From: Promethearchaeota archaeon
GTDB taxonomy: Archaea; Asgardarchaeota; Lokiarchaeia; Sigynarchaeales; SOKP01
NCBI GenBank assembly: GCA_004524515.1
Contig: SDNV01000126.1
Location: 1-7,612, forward strand
Length of the DNA: 7,612 bases
Reading direction: 5' to 3'
The position numbers were made by a program, and so were the translations under genes. Positions 1 to 5,223 of the stretch are shown piece after piece. The notes under the pieces were generated by a model. The model was given only the letters and a program-made list of their open reading frames with translations. It did no database searches and was not told where the DNA came from. Numbering within the stretch: position 1 is the stretch's first letter; every line of letters starts with the position of its first letter.

Positions 1-1
1 A

Positions 2-250
2 TCATACCAAAATGATGAATGGATTATCGATAAAACAGAATCCTCTATAAAAAATTTAAAAAAATTAGGAAAACCAGGCGATACCCAAGAATTTAGTATA
101 AATTTATCTTTACCCTCAATTGAGAGGGATTTAACATGGAAAGGCTTAAATGCGCCCATCAGACAGGGGGGTGCTATAACTATAATTTCATTATATATTA
201 AAGATGAATTTACAGGTTTATTTAATATGGTTGGAACTTATATAAGTTAG
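2..250 (+). CDS. Fragment of Ig-like surface protein, ending at in-frame TAG
   Basis: An open frame enters from the left edge and ends at TAG 248-250, giving 82 residues without a start in the window. The residues alternate polar and hydrophobic in the manner of a beta-sandwich, with a KPGDTQEF turn and a GGAITIISLYIKDEFTG strand pair. This resembles the repeated Ig-like domains of large archaeal exoproteins, a family-level impression and not a firm assignment. The same frame stays open past the TAG for another 495 codons, so this piece is probably the upstream part of the gene annotated next rather than the end of a separate gene. The true N-terminus lies outside the window. Confidence 0.6.
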   Translation, partial: SYQNDEWIIDKTESSIKNLKKLGKPGDTQEFSINLSLPSIERDLTWKGLNAPIRQGGAITIISLYIKDEFTGLFNMVGTYIS

Positions 251-460
251 GATGATTCTCTATTAATACCTGTAGAAGATACCATTTACGAGGGTTATAT
301 AATCGCTTTAAAAGAAAAATCATCCACCTCTATAATTAATCAATACTTTGAAAAAGATGAATGTTTATACCTTCCAGATAATTGTACTTTTATAACTAAC
401 ATAATCAACAAGTATTTTTTAAGTATTAGTCTTAATAATTTAGTTAATTTTTCAATAGGT

Positions 461-1738
461 TTGAAAAGTCCAATCAAATTTAACAATGTTATTGTGAATC
501 CAACGAATCCAATCCAAGGAAAATCTTTCAATATCACTTCTACTTTAACAACGGAGTTTGGTATTCCTTTAAATGATACTAGAGTCACCTGTGAATATTA
601 TAATGGAAATTCGTGGATTAATCTAACATCCACTTTAACGAACTCGGACGGGTTTTTAAATCTTAAGGTGAACACACTTGATTCCAGAATTAAACCAAAA
701 ATTAGCAAACTATTTCGATTACATAAAGAAATGGGAAGTTTAACATTAAATGGTACCAAAAGTCTTACTATCAATATAATAATACAAGATAACAAAATAT
801 CCGTATCTAGTGAGGATGATGATGGATTTATCTATAGAAATACAATACTTACTATCGAAGTTTATTTAAAAAATAGTGGGAATGCGAATCTTAAAATCAT
901 TGATATAGATATTGACATTGATGTGGATATTGATTATGAGATTGAAGCTGAAGATAGAACAATTTTAGACCGTTTTCAATCAGGAGAATCTACGACAATT
1001 ACCATCGAGTTAGAGGTAGGTGATATTGATGAAGATGAGATTGAAGTCAAAGTATTTATATATGCTCAAAATATAATCTCGGGAGAAAATATAATAGAAA
1101 GCAAGACTATCAATTTAGATGTTATTGATAGACCTCTTTTTGATTATTTCATCGATTATTTCATTTATTTTGCTCTCGCAGTATTAGCTTTGATAACTAT
1201 AATTACTTTAACCTATTCTAGGAAAACTAAGAAAAGAATTGAAAAACCTCTTAAAGAAGCTGAAAAGAAACGACCAAGAAAAGGAAGATATGTAAAAGTA
1301 TCTGAATTAAAGCTTGAAAAACCGGAAAATGAAGAAAAAGAAGTGAAAGAAGAAATTCAAGAAGAAGAGGTTAAGAAGAAAGTTGATTTGGACGAATTAT
1401 TGGAAGAAGAACTTATATCTGAGGAGCAACCGGGAAAAGAAATTGAAGTGAAACCAGAAAAAGTTATGGAAGAACCTAAGAAAGTTGCAAAGCCCCCTAA
1501 AAAAGTGAAAAAAGAACCAAAAAAGAAGGAAAAGGTTAAAAGACCTCCAAAATCTACAAGACAAAGAGTAAAGGAGCAAAAAAAGAAGAAAAAAACCCCT
1601 AAAAAGGTAAAAAAAGCAAAAAAATTGAAAAAGCAAAAAATAAAAAAGAAGAAAGAAGAACCTAAAAAAGTAAAAAAGAAAAAAACTACAGATTTTGATT
1701 CTTTATTAGAAGAAGAGGGTCTAAGCGATAAAAAATAG
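461..1738 (+). CDS. Membrane-anchored Ig-like surface protein with Lys/Glu-rich tail
   Basis: This ORF encodes 425 residues if counted from TTG 461. That start is doubtful: there is no spaced ribosome binding site, and the frame is open upstream back to 251, with no ATG in those 70 codons. Residues about 5-110 look like an Ig-like domain (NPTNPIQGKSFNITS, then NSDGFLNLKV). Residues about 112-225 look like a second beta-sandwich of CARDB type (YLKNSGNANLK, then FQSGESTTITIELEV) and contain an alternating Ile/Asp strand at 147-158. One hydrophobic helix spans about 230-253, followed by SRKTKKR, which predicts the beta domains outside and the tail inside. The tail, about 255-425, is mostly Lys, Glu and Pro. 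It carries VDLDELLEEELIS at 308-320 and DFDSLLEEEGLS at 411-422. The function is not recognised; a cell-surface or envelope role with cytoplasmic contacts is inferred. Confidence 0.85.
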   Translation: MKSPIKFNNVIVNPTNPIQGKSFNITSTLTTEFGIPLNDTRVTCEYYNGNSWINLTSTLTNSDGFLNLKVNTLDSRIKPKISKLFRLHKEMGSLTLNGTKSLTINIIIQDNKISVSSEDDDGFIYRNTILTIEVYLKNSGNANLKIIDIDIDIDVDIDYEIEAEDRTILDRFQSGESTTITIELEVGDIDEDEIEVKVFIYAQNIISGENIIESKTINLDVIDRPLFDYFIDYFIYFALAVLALITIITLTYSRKTKKRIEKPLKEAEKKRPRKGRYVKVSELKLEKPENEEKEVKEEIQEEEVKKKVDLDELLEEELISEEQPGKEIEVKPEKVMEEPKKVAKPPKKVKKEPKKKEKVKRPPKSTRQRVKEQKKKKKTPKKVKKAKKLKKQKIKKKKEEPKKVKKKKTTDFDSLLEEEGLSDKK

Positions 1739-1846
1739 CTCAAAATAATCTTCTTTATTTACCTTTATTCCATCATGAATTTAATGAAAAAGAATCAATT
1801 TATTCTTGTTAATTTCAATACTTTTTTAAAAAAGAAGAAAATAAAA
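1739..1846. terminator. Convergent intergenic region with T-rich termination tracts
   Basis: The surface-protein gene and the first Roadblock gene end facing each other across 108 bases. On the + strand, pyrimidine-rich CTTCTTTATTTACC follows about 10 bases after the stop. On the - strand, a run of six T (positions 1833-1828) lies about 14 bases after the stop, inside the palindrome CTTTTTTAAAAAAG at 1821-1834. Archaeal termination commonly uses oligo-T tracts, so both transcripts could end here. No gene is visible in this gap. Confidence 0.35.
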
Positions 1847-2197
1847 TTATAAATTCGAGATTGAAATTAAGTTACGTTTTAGCAGTCCTAAGGATGCTTT
1901 ACCATCTGTTCCTGCTAAAGCAATTAACACTGCCTTATCCGACCCGACTAATACCGCAAAACCATTTTCCAACTCAATTGTAGTATTCCTCAATGATCCC
2001 TTACCAATATCGGTTCCCAATGTATTTGAATCCTTTATTATTGATACACATGCTTTCGCAATTTTCGCGTGATCCATTTCTGTGATAGTTTGTCCAACAA
2101 TTACTTTTCCATTTAAATCTGCAGCAATTAATCCCTCACACTCTGGGACAGTATCCATCAGTTGAGCCAATTTCTTTTCAATTTCCTGTTTACTCAT
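1847..2197 (-). CDS. Roadblock/LC7 domain protein (MglB-like)
   Basis: This 116-residue protein is almost entirely one Roadblock/LC7 domain: helix 1 at about 3-16, the strand pair GLIAADLNGKVIVG at about 22-35, helix 2 from HAKIAKAC, strands LRNTTIELENGFAVLVGSDK and AVLIALAG, and a final helix in SLGLLKRNL. Such proteins form homo- or heterodimers and in other systems (MglB, LAMTOR, dynein light chain) act as platforms or regulators for small Ras-like GTPases. No GTPase gene is in the window, so the partner is unknown. It starts at ATG 2197 with a weak AAAGGG about 11 bases upstream and has its own TATA-like promoter, so it is probably transcribed separately from the second Roadblock gene. 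Unlike that gene it keeps the C-terminal helix. Confidence 0.93.
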   Translation of the reverse strand: MSKQEIEKKLAQLMDTVPECEGLIAADLNGKVIVGQTITEMDHAKIAKACVSIIKDSNTLGTDIGKGSLRNTTIELENGFAVLVGSDKAVLIALAGTDGKASLGLLKRNLISISNL

Positions 2198-2247
2198 CGG
2201 AATCTATTCCCTTTAAATTTAGAATTTTAATCTTAAAATATTCTTAA

Positions 2248-2260
2248 CTATATATATAAG
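2248..2260 (-). promoter_or_regulatory. TATA-like promoter of the first Roadblock gene
   Basis: Read on the - strand this is CTTATATATATAG, an archaeal TATA-box-like element. With a start about 25 bases downstream, transcription would begin near 2229 and leave a leader of about 30 bases before ATG 2197. The placement is good, but TATA-like strings are common in DNA this A+T-rich. Confidence 0.45.
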
Positions 2261-2434
2261 TTTATTATAAGATAAATTTAAACTTTTTATTACTATCTAA
2301 GAACTTACCATTAGAAATATGACTTTTTATTCTTATATTTTTTATAGTTCTTATAGATTTAAACTTTCGTTAGTTTTAATCAAAAATTATCCTAAGAAAC
2401 TACAATTTCAATTAATAAAATATACTTTAATGCA

Positions 2435-2525
2435 TTTTTTTAGATGAGATTTTTGCATATAAAATATCTGGCTCAAGAGAATTTCTATCTAATTGATGTA
2501 TTTTATCTTAACTCATCTTAAAAAA
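2435..2525. repeat. Nested inverted repeat (possible structured RNA or small element)
   Basis: The outer arms are TTTTTTTAGATGAG (2435-2448) and CTCATCTTAAAAAA (2512-2525), which pair at 13 of 14 positions. Inside them, ATAAAATA (2459-2466) pairs perfectly with TATTTTAT (2499-2506). The transcript of either strand could fold into a long interrupted hairpin with a loop near GGCTCAAGAG. It lies 33 bases past the stop of the second Roadblock gene on the - strand, so it could be a 3' untranslated structure of that mRNA, a small RNA, or a degenerate mobile element with terminal inverted repeats. No target-site duplication is visible. Confidence 0.4.
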
Positions 2526-2558
2526 AGGAATTTAATATAAATATAAAAATATCTCTTT

Positions 2559-2843
2559 TTATTTTAGAATTATAAGGATTAGATTCTCTTCCAGAGCAAT
2601 CATTACTTCTCCCTTAGAAGTTTCCAATCTTATAAACTTCAAATTACCCTCCTTTAAGGCGTCAACACATTGACGTGACTTGCCAATTAATGCAGTTATA
2701 TAAGCTGATACCTCTTCGGTTTGGTCGGTAGGGAGGTTAGATTTTATTGGAAGCCCGCTAGAATCACAAATAATAACTCCGCGAACGCCTTCCTTTTCTT
2801 CGAAGCGTCGTATTATAGCTTTTACTTCATTAATATCAATCAT
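2559..2843 (-). CDS. Roadblock/LC7 protein, dynein light chain DYNLRB-like
   Basis: This 94-residue protein is one Roadblock/LC7 domain: helix 1 (INEVKAIIRRFEEKEG), strands GVIICDSSGLPIKS, helix 2 (EEVSAYITALIGKSRQCV), then LKFIRLETSKGEVMIAL and LILIILK. It stops right after the last strand and so lacks the C-terminal helix found in the other Roadblock protein of this window. The eukaryotic dynein light chain roadblock (about 96 residues) has the same build and the same G-x-PIKS, L-x-F-x-R and E-[IV]-M-[IV]-A positions, judged from memory of that family. The likely role is a dimeric adaptor or GTPase regulator; cargo or partner is unknown. It starts at ATG 2843 without a clear Shine-Dalgarno site and is divergent from the longin-like gene across 259 bases. 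Confidence 0.93.
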   Translation of the reverse strand: MIDINEVKAIIRRFEEKEGVRGVIICDSSGLPIKSNLPTDQTEEVSAYITALIGKSRQCVDALKEGNLKFIRLETSKGEVMIALEENLILIILK

Positions 2844-3041
2844 ATCTCATTCACATTCGAATTATTAAAAAAAATTTCTGCATATTTAATTTAATAATAT
2901 TATAATATACTTAACAAATAAAAAGTTCTCTATCAATTATTTTCTAATCATTATTAAAACAAGATTTACGGAAAATTAGCATAAATTTATTAAATTCCAT
3001 AATATTCGTTAAATAATTAAATTTTTATTTCTTAAAAATCA

Positions 3042-3057
3042 AAAATATATTTAAAGG
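3042..3057 (+). promoter_or_regulatory. TATA-like promoter of the longin-like gene
   Basis: AAAATATATTTAAAGG contains an archaeal TATA-like core preceded by an A-rich stretch. A start about 25 bases downstream falls near 3075, leaving a leader of under 30 bases before ATG 3103. The rest of the divergent gap 2844-3102 is A+T-rich and must also hold the promoter of the second Roadblock gene, which could not be placed with confidence (TTTAATTTAATA near 2885-2896 is one option). Confidence 0.45.
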
Positions 3058-3102
3058 AATTATTGCACTTTCTTCCTATTATTTCTAAGAATATTATTTA
3101 TC

Positions 3103-3543
3103 ATGATGGATATAACGGGATTATATATTCTAAACAGTAAAAGGGAATTAATTTATTTACAGGAGAATGTTATTCCAAATGTAAAAGATCTCGATCCAGA
3201 TTATTTATCCAATTTTTTTGCCACTCTGCAAACAATTGCTCAAAAGATCGGAGAAGAAGAAGTAAAAATTATCGATTTAGGAAATAGTAAATTTTTTCTA
3301 GCCAAAGACAAGCTGACGAATATTGAATTTATTTTAAAATGTGAAAAAACCATTAAGCAGAAAAAAGTTTTTGAAATTCATAAAGATATAATCAATTTAT
3401 TTATTGAGAAATTCACAGGGAATTTTAATGCAACAGAACAGACAAAAAAGATTTTAATGAATTCGTTTATAAAGGATCTGACAGATATAATAGGAAAGGG
3501 TGAAAAAATAGAATTTCATTTAGATTCATTAAAAATTGATTAG
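3103..3543 (+). CDS. Longin-like domain protein (putative)
   Basis: The product has 146 residues. The N-terminal part opens with a strand-turn-strand (ITGLYILNSKRELIYLQENV), then a helix (LSNFFATLQTIAQKIGE), three strands (VKIIDLGNSKFFLAKD, IEFILKCEK) and a long helix (VFEIHKDIINLFIEKF). This order matches longin-type folds, seen in SNARE, adaptor, TRAPP and SRP-receptor subunits and in many Asgard proteins. The C-terminal 40 residues add another helix and a short tail. The assignment rests on pattern and not on a diagnostic motif. The gene starts with ATGATG, so either the first or second Met (3103 or 3106) may be used. It is divergent from a Roadblock gene, and its 3' end faces the hydrolase gene with only 16 bases between the stops. 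Confidence 0.88.
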   Translation: MMDITGLYILNSKRELIYLQENVIPNVKDLDPDYLSNFFATLQTIAQKIGEEEVKIIDLGNSKFFLAKDKLTNIEFILKCEKTIKQKKVFEIHKDIINLFIEKFTGNFNATEQTKKILMNSFIKDLTDIIGKGEKIEFHLDSLKID

Positions 3544-3559
3544 CAATTCTTAAGATTTC

Positions 3560-4186
3560 CTATAAAAAATAATTTTTAAACATATTATATTTTCTCTCAT
3601 CGCCCACTGAGGTGTTACCCATATGACCTGGAAACACCAAGAAATCGTCGGTTATGTCGGGATTCTGCATAATTTTGTTTCTTATACTATTAAACAAGAG
3701 ATTTGGATCACCCCCACCAAAATCAGATCTCCCAATACTCCTCCTGAATAATAGATCTCCTGTGAATATGATTCCGTCGCATTTTTTTCCATTTACTTCC
3801 CTGACATCTTTAGAATAATAACTTAAACTTCCGGGAGAATGCCCCGGAGTTTCTAAAACGTGTAATTTAATCATATCAATTTCAATAGAATCCCCTTCAC
3901 TTAACCATTTATCAGCTTTAATTTGTGAAAAAATACCCGAATCATATTCTTTTTTGTTAAACATCAGTGGTATTTGGTATTTCCGGATTATTCTTCCCAC
4001 TTTGGTAGAATGATCAAAATGACCATGAGTTAGCAGTACTGCGATTGGTTTAGCCGTAGAATTTTCAATTGTTTCGATAATATCTTTACTGTCTCCGCCA
4101 GGATCAATAATGACAATATGTTCATCTGATCCAAAAATATAGCAGTTTGTAAATAGCGATCCAACTGTTAGTTTTTTTAGTATCAT
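3560..4186 (-). CDS. Metallo-beta-lactamase-fold hydrolase (glyoxalase II-like)
   Basis: The 208-residue protein is a complete metallo-beta-lactamase-fold domain with every expected metal ligand: the THGHFDH motif (His54, His56, Asp58, His59), His116 in TPGHSPGS, Asp144 in FTGDLLF and His188 in FPGHMGNT. The N-terminal TNCYIFG and IDPGGD segments are typical of the glyoxalase II-like branch, which hydrolyses thioesters such as S-lactoylglutathione. The length fits the small archaeal and bacterial members that lack the glutathione-binding helical domain, so the substrate cannot be named. It is soluble, with no signal peptide. It lies 70 bases downstream of the winged-helix gene on the same strand but seems to have its own promoter right before ATG 4186. 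Confidence 0.95.
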   Translation of the reverse strand: MILKKLTVGSLFTNCYIFGSDEHIVIIDPGGDSKDIIETIENSTAKPIAVLLTHGHFDHSTKVGRIIRKYQIPLMFNKKEYDSGIFSQIKADKWLSEGDSIEIDMIKLHVLETPGHSPGSLSYYSKDVREVNGKKCDGIIFTGDLLFRRSIGRSDFGGGDPNLLFNSIRNKIMQNPDITDDFLVFPGHMGNTSVGDERKYNMFKNYFL

Positions 4187-4198
4187 TTTGAATTTTAG

Positions 4199-4213
4199 AA
4201 ATATATTTAAAAA
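4199..4213 (-). promoter_or_regulatory. TATA-like promoter of the hydrolase gene, leaderless candidate
   Basis: On the - strand, TTTTTAAATATATTT lies centred about 20 bases before ATG 4186, and there is no Shine-Dalgarno sequence in between. That geometry would put the transcription start at or very near the ATG, giving a leaderless mRNA, which is common in archaea. Confidence 0.4.
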
Positions 4214-4256
4214 TTAAAAAAATAAAAGAGAGGTTAAGAGTTTAGAAGAAGTAATT

Positions 4257-4556
4257 TCATTTCTTTTTTGCGCTGTGATTTATGAGATCGTTTATCTCGA
4301 CTAATTTATTGTAAACTTCTAACCCTTTTTTGGTGAGTTTTATCATCTTCTTCTTATTATTCATTTCTATTTTAATAAGTCCTCTCTTAATTAAATCTTC
4401 CTTGACCCTAAAAAATGAATTGTAATAACTGAATTTATTCAATTCATTGTAAAAGGTATGTTTATCTGTTTCAAAATTTTTATATTGCGTAAGCACTTGA
4501 AATGTGTCGCGAAAACCCTTCTTTTTTAAAAAACTAATCACATCATTAATAGCCAA
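4257..4556 (-). CDS. Winged-helix transcriptional regulator
   Basis: The 99-residue protein has a winged helix-turn-helix layout: helices at about 3-12, 17-24 and 31-40, a recognition region around YNSFFRVKEDLIKRGLIKIE, a basic wing (NNKKKMIKLT) and a final helix (KKGLEVYNKLVEINDLI) that probably dimerises. Small archaeal regulators of this kind bind palindromic DNA near promoters. The start is TTG at 4556: there is no ATG in frame, an in-frame TGA lies four codons upstream, and GAGGT sits 9 bases before the TTG. A 34-bp inverted repeat covers its presumed promoter, which suggests negative autoregulation. Targets beyond itself are unknown; the divergent repeat-protein operon and the downstream hydrolase are the nearest candidates. 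Confidence 0.92.
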   Translation of the reverse strand: MAINDVISFLKKKGFRDTFQVLTQYKNFETDKHTFYNELNKFSYYNSFFRVKEDLIKRGLIKIEMNNKKKMIKLTKKGLEVYNKLVEINDLINHSAKKK

Positions 4557-4565
4557 AGTCCCTAT

Positions 4566-4570
4566 ACCTC
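4566..4570 (-). promoter_or_regulatory. Shine-Dalgarno site fixing the TTG start
   Basis: GAGGT on the - strand lies 9 bases before TTG 4556. It is the best ribosome binding site in the window and supports TTG as the start of the winged-helix gene. Confidence 0.55.
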
Positions 4571-4585
4571 ATAAAAATGGTGACT

Positions 4586-4619
4586 AAAATTTTACTTAAT
4601 TGTATTTAAGAAAAATTTT
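4586..4619. promoter_or_regulatory. Candidate operator: 34-bp inverted repeat
   Basis: The arms AAAATTTTACTTAA (4586-4599) and TTAAGAAAAATTTT (4606-4619) are inverted copies matching at 13 of 14 positions around the 6-base spacer TTGTAT. The repeat covers the TATA-like box of the winged-helix gene and ends about 30 bases from its start codon. A dimeric regulator bound here would block the promoter. The arms are very A+T-rich, so some of the symmetry may be chance, but length and position favour a real site. Confidence 0.5.
4601..4610 (-). promoter_or_regulatory. TATA-like promoter of the winged-helix gene
   Basis: CTTAAATACA on the - strand, preceded by T-rich sequence, lies in the middle of the inverted repeat. 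Transcription would begin near 4580, leaving a leader of about 24 bases that contains the GAGGT site. Confidence 0.45.
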
Positions 4620-4784
4620 GACACTTAAAAAAGCTTTTGAAAATGGAACATAATTCGATTAATAATATTTTGACCTTTTTTTGTATCGAATTTATTTTTT
4701 CAAACACGCGGAACCTTTGAAATTTATCAAATTGAAAAAAATTAGATACTAAATGTTAATTAATCCAATAAAAAAAAGAAATAT

Positions 4785-4800
4785 ACTAAAATTTTAAATA
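4785..4800 (+). promoter_or_regulatory. TATA-like promoter of the DKDKK-protein operon, with shared half-site
   Basis: ACTAAAATTTTAAATA includes a TATA-like core (TTTTAAATA) about 45 bases before ATG 4840. Its first 12 bases, ACTAAAATTTTA, recur exactly at 4583-4594, where they run into the left arm of the candidate operator. The winged-helix protein might therefore also touch this promoter. The core of the match is the self-complementary AAAATTTT, so chance cannot be excluded. Confidence 0.35.
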
Positions 4801-4839
4801 TGGGATAAGTCTTTATTGAAACTATAATAAAGCTATAGT

Positions 4840-5223
4840 ATGGTAATTATTATGGGTAAGGAAGATAAAGAAAAAGATAAAAAGGATAAAGATAAAAAAG
4901 ATAAGGATAAGAAAGACAAAGATAAAAAGGATAAAGATAAGAAAGACAAAGATAAAAAGGATAAGGATAAGAAAGATAAAGATAAAAAAGGAGAAAAAAA
5001 GGAAAAACTTGAATCCGAATGGGCCTTGCAAGTTAGTAAACAACTTGATAGTGTTATAATCGCTTATCAACAAATTGTAAAAAAATTTCAAGATATGGAT
5101 AATTATATTTTAAGAGATTCTGAATCAAAAGAAGATTTTATTGAAAAAGTGAAGAAAAATATTCAAGACCTACCAGAAGCCTCCCAGAATATATTTATTG
5201 CGTTTTTAGATGCACTTCCCTAA
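4840..5223 (+). CDS. DKDKK-repeat polyampholyte protein
   Basis: The product has 127 residues from ATG 4840; ATG 4852 (giving MGKEDKEK) is an equally good start, and neither has a clear Shine-Dalgarno site. Residues 16-50 are seven perfect DKDKK repeats, preceded by one EKDKK. This segment should be disordered and highly soluble, with a net positive charge. Residues about 57-127 look helical (SEWALQVSKQLDSVIIAYQQIVKKFQDM, then a second helical part ending IFIAFLDALP) and may form a small bundle or coiled coil. No known family is recognised and there is no signal peptide or membrane helix. Its stop overlaps the next start as TAATG, so the two genes are probably cotranscribed and translationally coupled. 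Confidence 0.88.
   Translation: MVIIMGKEDKEKDKKDKDKKDKDKKDKDKKDKDKKDKDKKDKDKKDKDKKGEKKEKLESEWALQVSKQLDSVIIAYQQIVKKFQDMDNYILRDSESKEDFIEKVKKNIQDLPEASQNIFIAFLDALP
4885..4989 (+). repeat. Seven 15-bp tandem repeats coding DKDKK
   Basis: Seven in-frame copies of 15 bp differ only at synonymous third positions (GAT/GAC, AAA/AAG). By DNA variant the copies run A-B-C-D-C-B-A, where A is GATAAAGATAAAAAA, B is GATAAGGATAAGAAA and C is GACAAAGATAAAAAG. B-C and D-C form two 30-bp units differing by one base, which points to duplication of a two-copy unit by slippage or unequal exchange. Confidence 0.9.

Larger units (their letters stand above)
2..1738 (+). pseudogene. Single gene interrupted by TAG at 248-250 (candidate)
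   Basis: The frame that ends at TAG 248-250 is the same frame as the ORF that runs to 1738, and it has no other stop between 2 and 1735. The segment 251-460 has no ATG and translates into plausible beta-type sequence (SLLIPVEDTIYEGYIIALKE). At about 75% A+T with independent bases, roughly 9% of codons would be stops, so 70 open codons by chance would be expected only about twice in a thousand. A point nonsense mutation, a base-calling error or readthrough of TAG would all fit. Other genes here (ending at 1738 and 3543) use TAG as an ordinary stop, so general recoding of TAG is unlikely. Confidence 0.45.
2198..2558. other. A+T-rich gap between the two Roadblock genes
   Basis: This 361-base stretch has no credible protein gene. 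On its left it holds the - strand promoter of the first Roadblock gene, and at 2435-2525 a nested inverted repeat. The longest small frame, ATG 2319 to TGA 2447 (42 codons), reads as Phe/Tyr/Lys-rich sequence typical of translated A+T-rich noise and was not accepted. No tRNA-like or C/D-box-like element was recognised. Confidence 0.6.

Noticed and set aside
340..588. Small - strand frame across the start of the surface-protein ORF
   Set aside because: It overlaps a well-supported + strand frame and has low-quality A+T-type composition. The + strand reading continues through the region.
1357..1743. Long open frame on the - strand, Phe/Ser-rich
   Set aside because: It is the antisense of the Lys/Glu-rich tail; AAG/AAA/GAA codons read backwards give Phe, Leu and Ser without stops. 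No promoter or ribosome site supports it.
2276..2367. Direct repeat ATTTAAACTTT at 2276-2286 and 2357-2367
   Set aside because: An 11-base, mostly A/T match at 81 bases distance is too likely by chance in this composition.
2319..2447. 42-codon frame with ATG in the gap between Roadblock genes
   Set aside because: Its Phe/Tyr/Lys/Leu-rich composition is what translated A+T-rich noise gives, and no ribosome site or recognisable fold is seen.
4822..5091. Phe/Ile/Leu-rich open frame on the - strand, apparently a membrane protein
   Set aside because: It is the antisense of the DKDKK repeats; its hydrophobicity follows from reading GAT/AAA codons backwards.
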